64,000 nt of DNA from Caballeronia choica (GCF_001544535.1 NZ_FCON02000011.1:1-64000); one strand, 5' to 3'. Counted from the first letter of the stretch, positions 9,503 through 19,161 are shown. Translations and numbers: made by a program. Notes: a model not told the origin generated them from the sequence alone.

Positions 9503-10318
9503 CTACGCGCCGCCATGCCGGCCAGCGCCCGCGCTGAAGCGCGCGGCGCCATCGAGACCTTCTCCGAACACCACCGGGTAACCACCGGCGCCTTCGCGAC
9601 GCAGGGCGTCGGCGGTATCGCCGACGAAGGCGTTTTCGTAGGCCGAGCGCCGGTCCGCAAGCATCGCCGCCTGCGGCAGCGCGGCTAGTTCGCAGGCTAG
9701 CGCTTCGGCCGCGGCCCGCGCGCCGCCGCGTGCGACGACACGATTCGCGAGACCGATCGCGTGCGCCTCGGCAGCATCGACGGCACGGCCGGTCAGGATC
9801 AGGTCGAGCGCGCGCGACATGCCGATCAGGCGCGGCAGGCGCACCGTGCCGCCGTCGATCAGCGGCACGCCGAAGCGCCGGCAGAACACGCCGAGAATGG
9901 CGTCTTCCTCGACCACCCGCAGATCGCACCACGCGGCAAGCTCGAGGCCGCCCGCTACCGCGTGGCCGGCAATCGCCGCGATCACCGGCTTCTGCAACTG
10001 AAGGCGAGTAGGACCCATCGGACCCGGGCCGGAACCGTCGGCGTGGATCTCGTTGCGGCGGGCGTCGTCGGAGAGTGCCGTGAGGTCGGCGCCAGCGCAG
10101 AACGTGCCGCCCGCGCCCCACAGGACGGCCACGGCGCGCGATGCGTCAGCGTCGAATTGCTCGAAGGCGGCGCGCAGGGCATCGGCGACGGTCCGGTCCA
10201 CCGCGTTACGGCGCGCGGGCCGGTCGAGCACGACGGTCACGACGCGCGCGTCCTGGGGATGCGTTTCGAGCCTGACGTGGTCGCCGAAGCGGATGATGGC
10301 GGACATCGGTGCGGACAT
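9503..10318 (-). CDS. Enoyl-CoA hydratase/isomerase (crotonase family)
   Basis: A 271-residue crotonase-fold protein, predicted to act on an acyl-CoA thioester. The oxyanion-hole motifs are visible as GTFCAGADLTAL (around residue 72) and AIAGHAVAGGLELAAWCDLRV (around 115). The position of the second catalytic Glu, common in true hydratases, is occupied within RRFGVPLIDGG, so a plain hydratase function is uncertain and isomerase or hydrolase activity is possible. It stands alone. A tandem ATG (MSAPMSA) leaves the exact start open by four codons. Confidence 0.82.
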   Translation of the reverse strand: MSAPMSAIIRFGDHVRLETHPQDARVVTVVLDRPARRNAVDRTVADALRAAFEQFDADASRAVAVLWGAGGTFCAGADLTALSDDARRNEIHADGSGPGPMGPTRLQLQKPVIAAIAGHAVAGGLELAAWCDLRVVEEDAILGVFCRRFGVPLIDGGTVRLPRLIGMSRALDLILTGRAVDAAEAHAIGLANRVVARGGARAAAEALACELAALPQAAMLADRRSAYENAFVGDTADALRREGAGGYPVVFGEGLDGAARFSAGAGRHGGA

Positions 10319-10591
10319 GGCCTCCTCCTTTTCAAGCTACGACAAGGATACGCGCGCACCTTGACGATGGCTTTTCGCCATCCCGGGGCACAGAAGTTCC
10401 TATTCGGTGCATGCGGGAGCCGCGTCAGACGACGTAGCACCACGATGAGGCGTCGTGGAAGATTCGAATTGGAGCGCGATGCACCATCCAAATCATCGCC
10501 GAGGTCCGCAGCGCACCGAATCGAGGCGAAAGGCACCATCGTTGGTCCGGAACTTGCAAATCAAGCCGTCTTTTTGCCACCCATCCGAACT

Positions 10592-11794
10592 ATGCAGGCA
10601 CTTCAATCCGGAACCGATACGCTTTTCCTCCTGCTGGGCGCCGCCATGGTGCTCGCGATGCACGCCGGCTTCGCGTTCCTCGAACTCGGGACCGTCCGCA
10701 AGGAAAACCAGGTCAATGCGCTCGTCAAGATCCTCGTCGATTTCGCGATCTCGACGCTGGCGTACTTCTTCATCGGCTACAACATCGCCTACGGCGTGCA
10801 GTTCATGCACGGCGCCGATGTCCTCGCCGAACATAACGGCTACGCGCTCGTGCGCTTCTTTTTCCTGCTGACCTTCGCCGCCGCGATTCCGGCGATCGTG
10901 TCGGGCGGCATCGCCGAGCGCTCGAAATTCAACCCGCAGTTGTTCGCGACGTTCGTGATCGTCGGCTTCATCTACCCGCTGCTGGAAGGCGTTGCGTGGA
11001 ACGAGCGGTTCGGCGTTCAGCACTGGCTGCGCACAGCGTTCGATGCCCCGTTCCACGATTTCGCCGGCTCGGTCGTCGTGCATGCGTTCGGCGGCTGGAT
11101 CGCGTTGCCTGCCGTCGTGCTGCTCGGCGCGCGCCACGGCCGCTATCACAAGGACGGACGCATCGCCGCGCATCCGCCATCGAGCATTCCGTTCCTCGCG
11201 CTCGGCGCGTGGGTGCTCGCGGTCGGCTGGTTCGGCTTCAACGTGATGAGCGCGCAAACGGTCGACAAGATCAGCGGACTCGTCGCCGTCAACTCGCTGA
11301 TGGCGATGGTCGGCGGCACGCTGGCGGCCTGGTTCGCGGGACGCAACGACCCGGGCTTCACTTATAACGGGCCGCTGGCGGGGCTCGTCGCGGTCTGCGC
11401 GGGATCGGACGTGATGCACCCGCTCGGCGCGCTGATCGTGGGCGGCGTGGCGGGCGTGCTGTTCGTGCAGATGTTCACCTGCGTGCAGAACAAGTGGCGC
11501 ATCGACGACGTGCTCGGCGTCTGGCCGCTGCATGGCATGTGCGGCGCGTGGGGCGGCATCGCGGCGGGTATCTTCGGGCAGAAGGCGCTGGGCGGGATCG
11601 GCGGCGTGTCGGTCTGGTCGCAGTTGATCGGCACGGCCGGAGCCATCGCGCTGGCGCTCGCGGGCGGCATGGCGGTGTATGGCGCGATCAAGTACACGGT
11701 GGGCTTGCGCCTCGATCGCGAGGACGAGTTCAACGGCGCCGATCTCGCCGTCCATCAAATCTCCTCGACGCCCGAGCGCGAAATGGCAGGCTGA
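10592..11794 (+). CDS. amt: Ammonium transporter (Amt family)
   Basis: A 400-residue, mostly hydrophobic protein with about eleven membrane helices, transporting ammonium/ammonia across the inner membrane. Family hallmarks include the start region with AFLELGTVRKENQVNALVK, FAGSVVVHAFGGW and DDVLGVWPLHGMCGAWGG, containing the conserved pore histidines (VVHAFGG and PLHGMCG). No glnK is adjacent, unlike the usual glnK-amtB pair. The open frame extends far upstream only because GC-rich DNA lacks stops. The start at MQALQSG gives normal Amt length, although no good ribosome site is seen. Confidence 0.88.
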   Translation: MQALQSGTDTLFLLLGAAMVLAMHAGFAFLELGTVRKENQVNALVKILVDFAISTLAYFFIGYNIAYGVQFMHGADVLAEHNGYALVRFFFLLTFAAAIPAIVSGGIAERSKFNPQLFATFVIVGFIYPLLEGVAWNERFGVQHWLRTAFDAPFHDFAGSVVVHAFGGWIALPAVVLLGARHGRYHKDGRIAAHPPSSIPFLALGAWVLAVGWFGFNVMSAQTVDKISGLVAVNSLMAMVGGTLAAWFAGRNDPGFTYNGPLAGLVAVCAGSDVMHPLGALIVGGVAGVLFVQMFTCVQNKWRIDDVLGVWPLHGMCGAWGGIAAGIFGQKALGGIGGVSVWSQLIGTAGAIALALAGGMAVYGAIKYTVGLRLDREDEFNGADLAVHQISSTPEREMAG

Positions 11795-11944
11795 CCGCGC
11801 GCTTTCGAATTCTTCCCTGAGTGTTTCGCAGGGCGGGGCATTCGCGCTCGCTGTTGCGATGCGCGGCACGTCGCTTGCTGAAAGGGTCGAAAGCGGAAAG
11901 CGGTGGCATCTCTGCAACGCTCGCTCGGCCTACTCGGAGGAAAC

Positions 11945-12214
11945 ATGAAACACGGCAAGAAACTCGTCCTTTCCGCGCTGCTCGCGCTAGCCTGCGGCGC
12001 GGCGCTCGCACAGAACGGCGGCGGCAGCGCGGGCGGGCAGGGCGGCACGGGCGGCGGCAATGCGCACGGCGCGGCCACTGCCGGACCGACCGCGAACGGC
12101 GATCCCGCCTCGATGGTCACCAGCCAGAAGCCCCACAAGATGCAGAAGAAGTCAGCGACCGACACGACCAACATGCCCGGCGCCAACGCGAGCAGCGACA
12201 CGAAGGGGCAGTAA
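11945..12214 (+). CDS. Small secreted Gly-rich protein
   Basis: An 89-residue protein with a clear Sec signal peptide (MKHGKKLVLSALLALACG, cleavage near ALA-QN) and a mature part dominated by Gly, Ala, Asn and Thr (GGGSAGGQGGTGGG) ending in a Lys-rich tail. GGAGG lies just before the start, and a strong hairpin follows the stop, so it is a discrete transcription unit. No domain is recognised. Similar short low-complexity periplasmic proteins are common in Burkholderia. Confidence 0.7.
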   Translation: MKHGKKLVLSALLALACGAALAQNGGGSAGGQGGTGGGNAHGAATAGPTANGDPASMVTSQKPHKMQKKSATDTTNMPGANASSDTKGQ

Positions 12215-12229
12215 CGCTTGTTTTTCACC

Positions 12230-12273
12230 AGGGCCGTGGATGCGCTTATGATGCGCTCCACGGCCCTTGTTTT
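12230..12273 (+). terminator. Rho-independent terminator after the Gly-rich peptide gene
   Basis: AGGGCCGTGGA (12230-12240) pairs perfectly with TCCACGGCCCT (12257-12267). A second inner pairing, GCGC with GCGC, closes a short loop. The 3' side is T-rich. It lies 16 bases after the stop codon. Confidence 0.8.
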
Positions 12274-12430
12274 CAGTGCATCGCAACATCGCCACAACGC
12301 CGGGTCCGCGGGTGCCGATGTCGATCGACCGAGCGCCCACGGGTGCACGAAAATTCCCGCGTCCGGCATCGCCGATGCCGTGACGCGCGCGCCGGTATGA
12401 TATCGACTGGACATTCCCGAGACTCGACGC

Positions 12431-14641
12431 TTGAATTCCACAGAGACTGCGACCTTCGACCTGCCGCTGCCCTCGCGCAACTTCGCCGAGACGCGACGCG
12501 TCCTGCTGCTCGTTCTCATCGGGTCGATCCTGATTCCGCTTGCGTGCCTCGCCGTGTATGGCTACTACGACTACCAGCGGCGCGTGTCCAATGCGGACGA
12601 CCTGGTCGAGCGCGTGGTGCGCGTCGCCAACGAGCACGCGGTCAAGGTCATCGACCTGAACCAGCAGCTCGTGACGCGCATCGTCGACATGCTCGGCGAA
12701 AGTGACGACGACAGCATCGGGAGCCGCGAGGCTTCGCTGCATCGCACGCTCGATGAGATCGGCGGCGGCTTTCCGCAAGTCGCGTCGATCTCGGTCTTCG
12801 GCGTGAGCGGCGCGCTGCTCGCGAACAGCCGCTACTATCCGGTGCCGCACGTATCCGTCGCCGAGCGCGAGGACTTCCGCTCCGCCCGTGCGATGGCGCC
12901 CGTCACGTACTTCTCGCTGCCGCTACGCACGAAGGGCGCGCAATCGGATGTGTTCAACACGACGATGGGGCGCGTCTCGCACGGCGGGCAGTTTCTTGGC
13001 GCCGTGTCGATTGCGCTGAAGCGCGACTATTTCAGCGACTTCTACCGTCAACTGGCGGGGAGCGACCGGGCGCTGACCATCGGCCTCTACCGGCGCGACG
13101 GCGGGATCATGGTCCGCTATCCGCCCGAACCTGCCGGCGCGGAGCCCGCGGACGACACGCCGTTCACCAACGCGTTCCGCAACAACGATCTGTATGGTCA
13201 CGTGCGCATGACGTCGACGCTCGACAAGGTGGACAAGCTGCTCGCCTACCGGCGCGTTGCCGACTACCCGCTCTATGTGGCGAGCGGTTACGCCATGACG
13301 TCGATCTTCGAGGACTGGTGGCGCAACTGCCTGCTGGTCACGGCGATTGCGCTCGTGCCGTGCGTGGTCGTGTGGCTGCTCGTCGTGTTTTCGATCCGGC
13401 GACTCAACGCCGAGCAGGCCGCGTGGGAGCGCTGGCAGGCCGAAGTGGCGATCAGGCTGTCGATCGAGGCATCGAGCCGGCAGTTGCGGCGCATGGGCGC
13501 GCTCGGCAATCTCGTCGCCAACGTCGCGCACGATTTCAACAATCTGCTGATGGTGGTCGCGTCGAACATGGAGCTCGCGCGGCGCAAGAATTTCAACGAC
13601 GTGGAGAGCGAGGTGGTGGCCGTCGAGCGCGCGACTTCCGGCGCGGAATCGCTCGCGCGCCGGCTCATGAGCGTCGCGCGCAAGCAGCCGCTCAAGCAGG
13701 AACTCATCGATCCGGCCACGTGGCTGGCGGGCATCGCGGAGCTCGTGAAGTCGTCGGTGCGGGCGAACATCGTGGTGTCGATCGAGTTGTCGCCGGAATT
13801 GTGGCCCGTGATGGCCGATCCCGTCGAACTCGAACTCGCGCTCGTCAATATCGTGGTCAACGCCAGCGACGCGATGCCGCGCGGCGGGCGCGTCGTGATC
13901 CGCTGCCAGAACGTGCGCGTGAAGGCTGGCGAAACCGAACTGCCCACTGGCGAGTACGTGCTGATCTCGATCTCGGACAACGGCGAAGGCATGAGCGACG
14001 ACGTCCGCCAGCGCGCGTTCGAGCCGCTCTTCACGACCAAGGTGCGCGGCGCGGGCACGGGCCTCGGGCTCGCGCAGGTGCTCGCCGCGTGCGAGCAGGC
14101 GGGCGGCACCGCGCGCATCACGAGCGTGCATGGCGCGGGAACGACCGTGCGGCTTTACCTGCCGCATCATCATGTGGCGCAGGCCGTGACGCCGGAAGTC
14201 GACGTGCCGCCCGTGCCGCCTGTGCCGCCGGCGCCGGAGCCCTTGGTCGAGGCGAACCAACAGGCACGCGGACACGAGTTGCGCGGAATGTCGGTGCTGC
14301 TGGTCGAGGACAACGCGGATGTCGCGGCGGGCGTCGCGGCGGTGCTGGAAGTGTTCGGCTGCACCGTTCATCACGAGGAAAGCGCCGACGCCGCGTTCGA
14401 ATTGCTCGGCCAGGGCTACGGGTTCGACCTCGTGCTCTCCGACATCCAGATGCCCGGAAGCATGAACGGCGTCGACCTCGCGGAGCAGATCATCGAGCGG
14501 CTGCCGTCGCAAAAGGTCGTGCTGATGACCGGCTACGCCGACGAACTCGAACGCGCCAGGCATCTCGGCGTGACCATTCTGGCGAAACCGTTCGAGATGG
14601 AAGAACTCCGGGAACTGGTGGCGCCCGGCGTCGCGCAGTGA
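12431..14641 (+). CDS. Hybrid sensor histidine kinase with receiver domain
   Basis: A 736-residue membrane kinase. One membrane helix (about 22-45) precedes a large periplasmic Cache-like sensor region (about 50-285). A second helix (about 290-318) leads to the dimerisation domain with phospho-acceptor His367 in NVAHDFNNLL, and an ATPase domain with N-box NIVVNASDAMP and glycine boxes (DNGEGM, GTGLGL). A Pro-rich linker precedes a C-terminal receiver with LVEDNADV and phospho-acceptor Asp671 in LSDIQMPG. The HDFNN type is typical of hybrid kinases that signal through their own receiver. No response regulator is adjacent. The start is TTG, giving the shortest sensible N-terminus before the first helix; other starts cannot be excluded. 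Confidence 0.85.
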   Translation: MNSTETATFDLPLPSRNFAETRRVLLLVLIGSILIPLACLAVYGYYDYQRRVSNADDLVERVVRVANEHAVKVIDLNQQLVTRIVDMLGESDDDSIGSREASLHRTLDEIGGGFPQVASISVFGVSGALLANSRYYPVPHVSVAEREDFRSARAMAPVTYFSLPLRTKGAQSDVFNTTMGRVSHGGQFLGAVSIALKRDYFSDFYRQLAGSDRALTIGLYRRDGGIMVRYPPEPAGAEPADDTPFTNAFRNNDLYGHVRMTSTLDKVDKLLAYRRVADYPLYVASGYAMTSIFEDWWRNCLLVTAIALVPCVVVWLLVVFSIRRLNAEQAAWERWQAEVAIRLSIEASSRQLRRMGALGNLVANVAHDFNNLLMVVASNMELARRKNFNDVESEVVAVERATSGAESLARRLMSVARKQPLKQELIDPATWLAGIAELVKSSVRANIVVSIELSPELWPVMADPVELELALVNIVVNASDAMPRGGRVVIRCQNVRVKAGETELPTGEYVLISISDNGEGMSDDVRQRAFEPLFTTKVRGAGTGLGLAQVLAACEQAGGTARITSVHGAGTTVRLYLPHHHVAQAVTPEVDVPPVPPVPPAPEPLVEANQQARGHELRGMSVLLVEDNADVAAGVAAVLEVFGCTVHHEESADAAFELLGQGYGFDLVLSDIQMPGSMNGVDLAEQIIERLPSQKVVLMTGYADELERARHLGVTILAKPFEMEELRELVAPGVAQ

Positions 14642-15004
14642 TCCCCTATCCGCAATAACGACCGGCGCCTGATTTATCCGGTATCCACGCGCGGGAAGGA
14701 ACGGCGCGTGCGTGCATCCCCTCCTGCAAGAGACGTTCAGTCACGGCTCGCCGTCGCATTCAAGCCCATCGCACCTGCCGCGCAAACGCGCAACGCCCCA
14801 TGCAGAGCGGCTTCGCGTGTACGAAACGCGGCGTATATGCGTCGCTGGCGGATGTGCAAGAGCGGGTGTCGGCTGCGTAGTCTTGCTAAGGAATGTCCGG
14901 GACGCTGCATCCGCGAGGCGCGCCGCAGGTAAAAAGGCGCGCGTCGAAATGAATCGCTGCCGGACCAAGGTGAACGACTGTGTGAAAAATCAGGGAGACA
15001 CGCA
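14642..15004. other. Intergenic stretch, no supported gene
   Basis: Reading frames here are Arg/Ser-rich and lack plausible starts. I see no RNA gene. The last bases (AGGGAGACACGC) carry the ribosome site of the following gene. Confidence 0.5.
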
Positions 15005-15292
15005 GTGAGAAAGCCGAAACTGGCCTATGCGAAGGGCATTCATCACGCCGCGCCGCGCACCACGCCGCCAACCGAGCAGGACTTCGAAATCTACGCGTCG
15101 TATCAGGTCAATGCGGCGGGCTTATATATCGGCACGCTGAAGGTCGTGCGCAAGACCGATGGGCGCCTGTTGTTTCCGTTTGCCGGCGCGCCGGTCATCG
15201 GTCCGTTCCCGACGCGGCAGGAGGCCCGCAACGCGGCGGACGCCTACGGCAGCAAGATCGTCGCGGGAGACATCGTCAACCCGGAGACGTGA
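15005..15292 (+). CDS. Small conserved protein, DUF6723-like
   Basis: A 95-residue soluble protein with the central pattern YASYQVNAAGLYIGTLKVVRKTDGR and a GPFPTRQEARNAADAYG helix. This resembles a family of short Burkholderia proteins I recall as DUF6723; the match is from memory of the pattern only. Function unknown. GTG (15005) follows an AGGGAGA site. It converges with motB, with 21 bases between stops. Confidence 0.65.
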   Translation: MRKPKLAYAKGIHHAAPRTTPPTEQDFEIYASYQVNAAGLYIGTLKVVRKTDGRLLFPFAGAPVIGPFPTRQEARNAADAYGSKIVAGDIVNPET

Positions 15293-15313
15293 CGCGAAAA
15301 TCAGCGCGCACGC

Positions 15314-16282
15314 TCAGGACGACGGCCGCTTCACGTCAGCCACCGGCATCATGCCGCCTATCGGCGCGGTTTCATCGACGGTCGTGCGTCCGCCGTCCTT
15401 GAAGAACGCCTGCTCCGCGGCCTTGTTGAGCACGAGGATGCTGATGCGCCGGTTGGTCGGCTCGTCGGCGACTTCCTTGTTGAGCGGCAGGACATCGGCC
15501 AGGCCTCGCACCTGCAGGATCTTGTTCTCCTTCATCCCGCCGGCCACCAGCGCGCGCCGCGCGGCATTGGCGCGCTCGCCCGAAAGCTCCCAGTTCGAAT
15601 AGCCGGTCTGGCCACCCGAGTAGGGCACCGCGTCGGTATGCCCCGCGATGGACACGCGATTATCGACGTCGTTGAGCGACGCACCGATCTGCGAAAGAAT
15701 CGTCGTCACGTAGCCTTCGAGGCGCGAACTGCCGGACGCGAACATCGGCCGCTTCAGTGAATCGACGATCTCGATGCGCAAGCCCTCGCTCGTGATCGCG
15801 ATGCGGATCTGGTCCTTGAACGCCCGCAACGCCGGTGTGTTCTCGATCAGCGCGGTCAGCTTCTGCTTGAGTTGCTGCAAGCGCTGGCTGTCTTCGGTGG
15901 AGACGGCTGCGCGCGTGATCGAAGGCGGCACCGGCTGTGTCTGGCTCTTGTTGGCTTCGCCCGGACGCGAGCTGGAGAGATCGCGCCCGCCGCCTTCGAT
16001 CACGCTGGTATGCGCGGCGCCGCTGCCGTCCTTGCCGCCGAATACGGCAGCAAGCGGCGTGTTGAAGTATTCCTCGATGCCCTGCTTGTCGTATTTCGAA
16101 GTCGATCCGAGCAGCCACATCAGGAGGAAGAAGGCCATCATCGCCGTGACGAAGTCGGCGTAGGCGATCTTCCAGGCGCCGCCATGATGCCCGCCGTGAC
16201 CGCCGCCCTTTTTCTTGCGGCGCACGACGACGGTCGGCGCAAGCACGGATTGCAGCGGATCGCGTGAAGGATTGTCAGCCAT
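15314..16282 (-). CDS. motB: Flagellar motor stator protein MotB
   Basis: A 322-residue stator subunit. The basic cytoplasmic N-terminus (VVRRKKKGG) precedes a single membrane helix whose AYADFVTAMMAFFLL contains Asp43, the proton-carrying residue. The C-terminal OmpA-like domain (about 170-300, with SIAGHTDAVPYS and NWELSGERANAARR) binds peptidoglycan. It follows motA by 24 bases and is expressed with it. Together four MotA and two MotB (or five and two) form the proton channel that turns the flagellum. No chemotaxis or flagellar genes lie beside the pair. Confidence 0.95.
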   Translation of the reverse strand: MADNPSRDPLQSVLAPTVVVRRKKKGGGHGGHHGGAWKIAYADFVTAMMAFFLLMWLLGSTSKYDKQGIEEYFNTPLAAVFGGKDGSGAAHTSVIEGGGRDLSSSRPGEANKSQTQPVPPSITRAAVSTEDSQRLQQLKQKLTALIENTPALRAFKDQIRIAITSEGLRIEIVDSLKRPMFASGSSRLEGYVTTILSQIGASLNDVDNRVSIAGHTDAVPYSGGQTGYSNWELSGERANAARRALVAGGMKENKILQVRGLADVLPLNKEVADEPTNRRISILVLNKAAEQAFFKDGGRTTVDETAPIGGMMPVADVKRPSS

Positions 16283-16306
16283 GTTCTATTCCGTCAGGTC
16301 TCGGGA

Positions 16307-17176
16307 TCACGCCGACTTCGGCATCTTGGTGGCGCGCACGGCGTCGTCGAGTTCCTTGAAGCTCGGACGATCGGCGGTGAAGAGCACCTTACGGCCGAAC
16401 TCGACGGCGAGCGTCGGCGCGTAGCCGTTCATCGACGCGAGCAGTACCGACTTCACGCACTGATACGGCTTCGCTTCGGCCTGACCTTTCGCGTTGAGCA
16501 GGTCGGCGAGCGGGCCGATGAAGCCGTAAGCGAGCAGGATGCCGAGGAACGTGCCGACGAGCGCGCCCGCGATCATTTCGCCAAGCACGGCCGGCGCGGC
16601 GCCGACGGAGCCCATCGTATGCACGACGCCCATCACCGCCGCGACGATGCCGAATGCCGGCAGGCCGTCGGCCATCTTCTGGATCGCGTTCGCGGCCACC
16701 GACGCTTCCGCATGATGGGTCTCCAGTTCCTCGTCCATCAGGTCCTGCATTTCAAGCGCGTTCACGTTGCCGCTCGACATCATGCGCAGATAGTCGACGA
16801 TGAAGTCGAGCAGATGATGATCGTTCATCACATGGTCGTACTTCTGGAAGAGCGGGCTCGCTTCGGGCGCATCCACGTCCGCTTCGAGCGCCATCATGCC
16901 TTCCTTGCGCGCCTTCTGGAGCAGTTCGTAAAGCAGCGCGATCAGCGAGAGGTATTTTTCCTTCGTGTAGCCGCCGCCCTTGAACGCGGTCGGCAGCGCC
17001 TTGAGCGTTTTCTTGAGCGTGGCGGTCGGGTTCGACACCACGAACGCGCCGAGCGCTGCGCCGAAGATGCACAGCAACTCGAACGGCTGCACGAGCGCGG
17101 CCAGATGACCGCCGACACCGATAAAACTTCCGATCACCGAACCAATGACCACCACCCAACCGATTGCGACAAACAT
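16307..17176 (-). CDS. motA: Flagellar motor stator protein MotA
   Basis: A 289-residue membrane protein with two N-terminal and two C-terminal helices flanking a large cytoplasmic loop that contacts the rotor. Family signs include the N-terminal IGWVVVIGSVIGSFIGVGGHL and the segment GMVHTM-like AAVMGVVHTMGS with nearby LGEMIAGALVGTFLGILLAYG. The start at MFVAIGW was chosen because it begins the first helix; the longer frame adds a polar stretch. It is first in the motAB operon. Confidence 0.94.
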   Translation of the reverse strand: MFVAIGWVVVIGSVIGSFIGVGGHLAALVQPFELLCIFGAALGAFVVSNPTATLKKTLKALPTAFKGGGYTKEKYLSLIALLYELLQKARKEGMMALEADVDAPEASPLFQKYDHVMNDHHLLDFIVDYLRMMSSGNVNALEMQDLMDEELETHHAEASVAANAIQKMADGLPAFGIVAAVMGVVHTMGSVGAAPAVLGEMIAGALVGTFLGILLAYGFIGPLADLLNAKGQAEAKPYQCVKSVLLASMNGYAPTLAVEFGRKVLFTADRPSFKELDDAVRATKMPKSA

Positions 17177-17336
17177 GTTTTCTCCGCGAGAGTCAGGGGC
17201 TTCGCGACCGTGCTGTTTTGTTGTCCTGCCGGGCATGCACGGCGCGCGAAGCCGTCTTTGCTCTTAACGGCCTGGTTAACCAGAGATTTAGGGCGGTAGA
17301 AAACAATCTTTTGTGCAAGCGTTTGCGAGGTAATTC

Positions 17337-17720
17337 TTACGATGTCATGCCGGGTGCTTCGTCGAGAAAGCCGGTCATGGAGACGATGCGTTCCTCTTCG
17401 TCGACGGTTCCGAAGTCGGTTCCCTTGACGATCGGCTGACCCTGCGGCGTGCGCAGTTCCCAACTGAAGCGCAGATGATTCGCCACGCCGTCGACATCCG
17501 TCGTGCGGCGAAACGTGTGCGCCGGAAAGCGCTCGTGAACCGCGCGGATCATCGCGTCGATGCCCGCGTGGCCGTCGCCGCGCAACAGTGGATCGAGGTA
17601 ACAGGCGTTCGCCGCGTAGGTCTCGCGGATCAGCGTCGCGCGGCGCTCGTCGTCGGTGGCGTTCCATGCATCGAAGTAGCGGTCGATCAGGGCATCGCGG
17701 GAATGGGCTTGACTGCTCAT
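17337..17720 (-). CDS. NTF2-like (SnoaL-type) protein
   Basis: A 127-residue cone-shaped alpha+beta barrel protein of the NTF2/SnoaL group (RDALIDRYFDAWNATDDERR at the start, then YLDPLLRGDGHAGIDAMI and FSWELRTPQGQPIVKGTDFG). Members include isomerases, hydrolases and many proteins of unknown role. It is divergent from the XRE-type regulator at 17855, which could control it; that link is inference from position. Confidence 0.78.
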   Translation of the reverse strand: MSSQAHSRDALIDRYFDAWNATDDERRATLIRETYAANACYLDPLLRGDGHAGIDAMIRAVHERFPAHTFRRTTDVDGVANHLRFSWELRTPQGQPIVKGTDFGTVDEEERIVSMTGFLDEAPGMTS

Positions 17721-17854
17721 GGCTGGCTCCTTTTAGCAAAGTGGCGCAGTGCTCTTCTGGCTGCTGCGTGACTGCACTATCGGCGAGCGGCGTTTGCCTG
17801 TCGATTACGTCGGAGGTAATGGAAAGCGCGGGGCCTTCGTCTATGATCGGCTTC

Positions 17855-18667
17855 ATGAACTCGACCCTTGCACATGCCGCGCCGCGGCTGCCCGTCGGCG
17901 TCTTGCTGCGCGAATGGCGGCAGCGACGAAGAATGAGCCAGCTCGATCTCGCAGGCGAAGCCGAAGTCTCGACGCGCCATCTGAGCTTTGTCGAATCGGG
18001 CCGCTCGGTGCCCAGCCGGGAGATGCTGATGCGCCTCGCCGAACAACTCGACGTGCCGCTGCGCGAACGCAACACGCTGCTCGTCGCGGCGGGTTACGCG
18101 CCGCTCTACCGCGAGCGCAGTCTCGCCGATCCGCAGCTATCGGCGGCGCGGCGGGCCGTCGAACTGGTGCTGAAGGGACACGAGCCGTATCCGGCGCTCG
18201 CGGTCGACCGGCACTGGACGATGGTGTCCGCCAATGCCGCTGTCGGGCCGCTCGTCGCGCTCGCCGATCCTTCGTTGCTCGAGGGGCCGGTGAACGTACT
18301 GCGTTTGAGCCTGCATCCGAAGGGGCTTGCTCACGCGATCGTCAACTGGCACGAGTGGCGCGCGCATCTGCTTGCGCGCGTCAGGCGCCAGGTCGAAGTC
18401 TCCGCCGATGCGACGCTCGGCGCGCTGCTGCTGGAACTGGAGGCGTATCCGGCGCCCGCGCATGCCGGACCGCCGGGGCATGGCGAGATCGACGCGGTGG
18501 TCGTGCCGTTCCAGCTTCGCACGCCGTCGGGCGTGCTGTCGTTCTTCAGCACGACGACCGTGTTCGGCACGCCGGTCGATATCACGCTGTCGGAACTCGC
18601 GATCGAGGCGTTCTTTCCCGCCGATTCGCAAACCGCCGACGCGCTGCGGCTGATTGTCGGTGCGTGA
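17855..18667 (+). CDS. XRE-family regulator with MmyB-like ligand domain
   Basis: A 270-residue regulator. A helix-turn-helix of the Cro/CI type covers residues about 12-70 (LREWRQRRRMSQLDLAGEAEVSTRHLSF). The remainder matches the MmyB-like PAS-related ligand domain (MVSANAAV, LRLSLHPKGLA, NWHEW). It is divergent from the NTF2-like gene and probably represses or activates it. An in-frame ATG four codons upstream (17843) is an equally possible start. Confidence 0.85.
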   Translation: MNSTLAHAAPRLPVGVLLREWRQRRRMSQLDLAGEAEVSTRHLSFVESGRSVPSREMLMRLAEQLDVPLRERNTLLVAAGYAPLYRERSLADPQLSAARRAVELVLKGHEPYPALAVDRHWTMVSANAAVGPLVALADPSLLEGPVNVLRLSLHPKGLAHAIVNWHEWRAHLLARVRRQVEVSADATLGALLLELEAYPAPAHAGPPGHGEIDAVVVPFQLRTPSGVLSFFSTTTVFGTPVDITLSELAIEAFFPADSQTADALRLIVGA

Positions 18668-18795
18668 TGCACGATGCGTGAAGGCCGTGGCGGCTGGCAA
18701 AATTGAACCTGCGGCGAACGCGCCGATCAATGGAACAAGGCTTGCTGACAAAAAGCTGGCAGTTCACATCATTCATCAACCAGAGGCTAAGAGCG

Positions 18796-19068
18796 ATGAT
18801 CCAGACATTCGAGCAAACCATCGGCGGCCAGCCGATGCAGTTTTGCGCCAGCATCGCGGACGGCGGCGGTCCGCAGCGCGTGATCATCAGCCGCGCGGAT
18901 TCAGCCGAGACGCTCGTGATCGTCGATGCAACCGGCATCATCGGGGCGATCAAGGCGGAAATGGAAGCGCCGCAGAGCTTCGTCGCCGATGCGGTGCGCA
19001 AGGCGCAGCAGGAAGCGCTGATCGAGCGCGCGCTCGAAACCGGCGAGGTGCAGACGACGAGTCTCTAG
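18796..19068 (+). CDS. Small hypothetical protein
   Basis: A 90-residue soluble protein: a short beta-rich N-terminal half (FEQTIGGQPMQFCASIAD, RVIISRADSAETLVIVDATG) and a helical C-terminal half ending in TTSL. I do not recognise a family. The start at MIQTFEQ follows an AGAGG. The coding character (third-position GC) agrees with a real gene, and it is monocistronic. Confidence 0.65.
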   Translation: MIQTFEQTIGGQPMQFCASIADGGGPQRVIISRADSAETLVIVDATGIIGAIKAEMEAPQSFVADAVRKAQQEALIERALETGEVQTTSL

Positions 19069-19161
19069 ACGCTGGCTGCTTGGGCACGGCAGACGCGCCC
19101 GTCCGCGATGGCGGGCGTTTTGTCGTGCGTCGCGCATGGTGCCTGCCGGTGCAATGCCCGT

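Noticed and set aside
9761-10591. N-terminal extension of the Amt gene
   Set aside because: The added 277 residues are Arg-rich and not transporter-like; normal Amt length is obtained from 10592.
14712-15008. 98-residue frame before the DUF6723-like gene
   Set aside because: Arg/Ser/His-rich with no domain, overlapping the next gene's start; regarded as noise.
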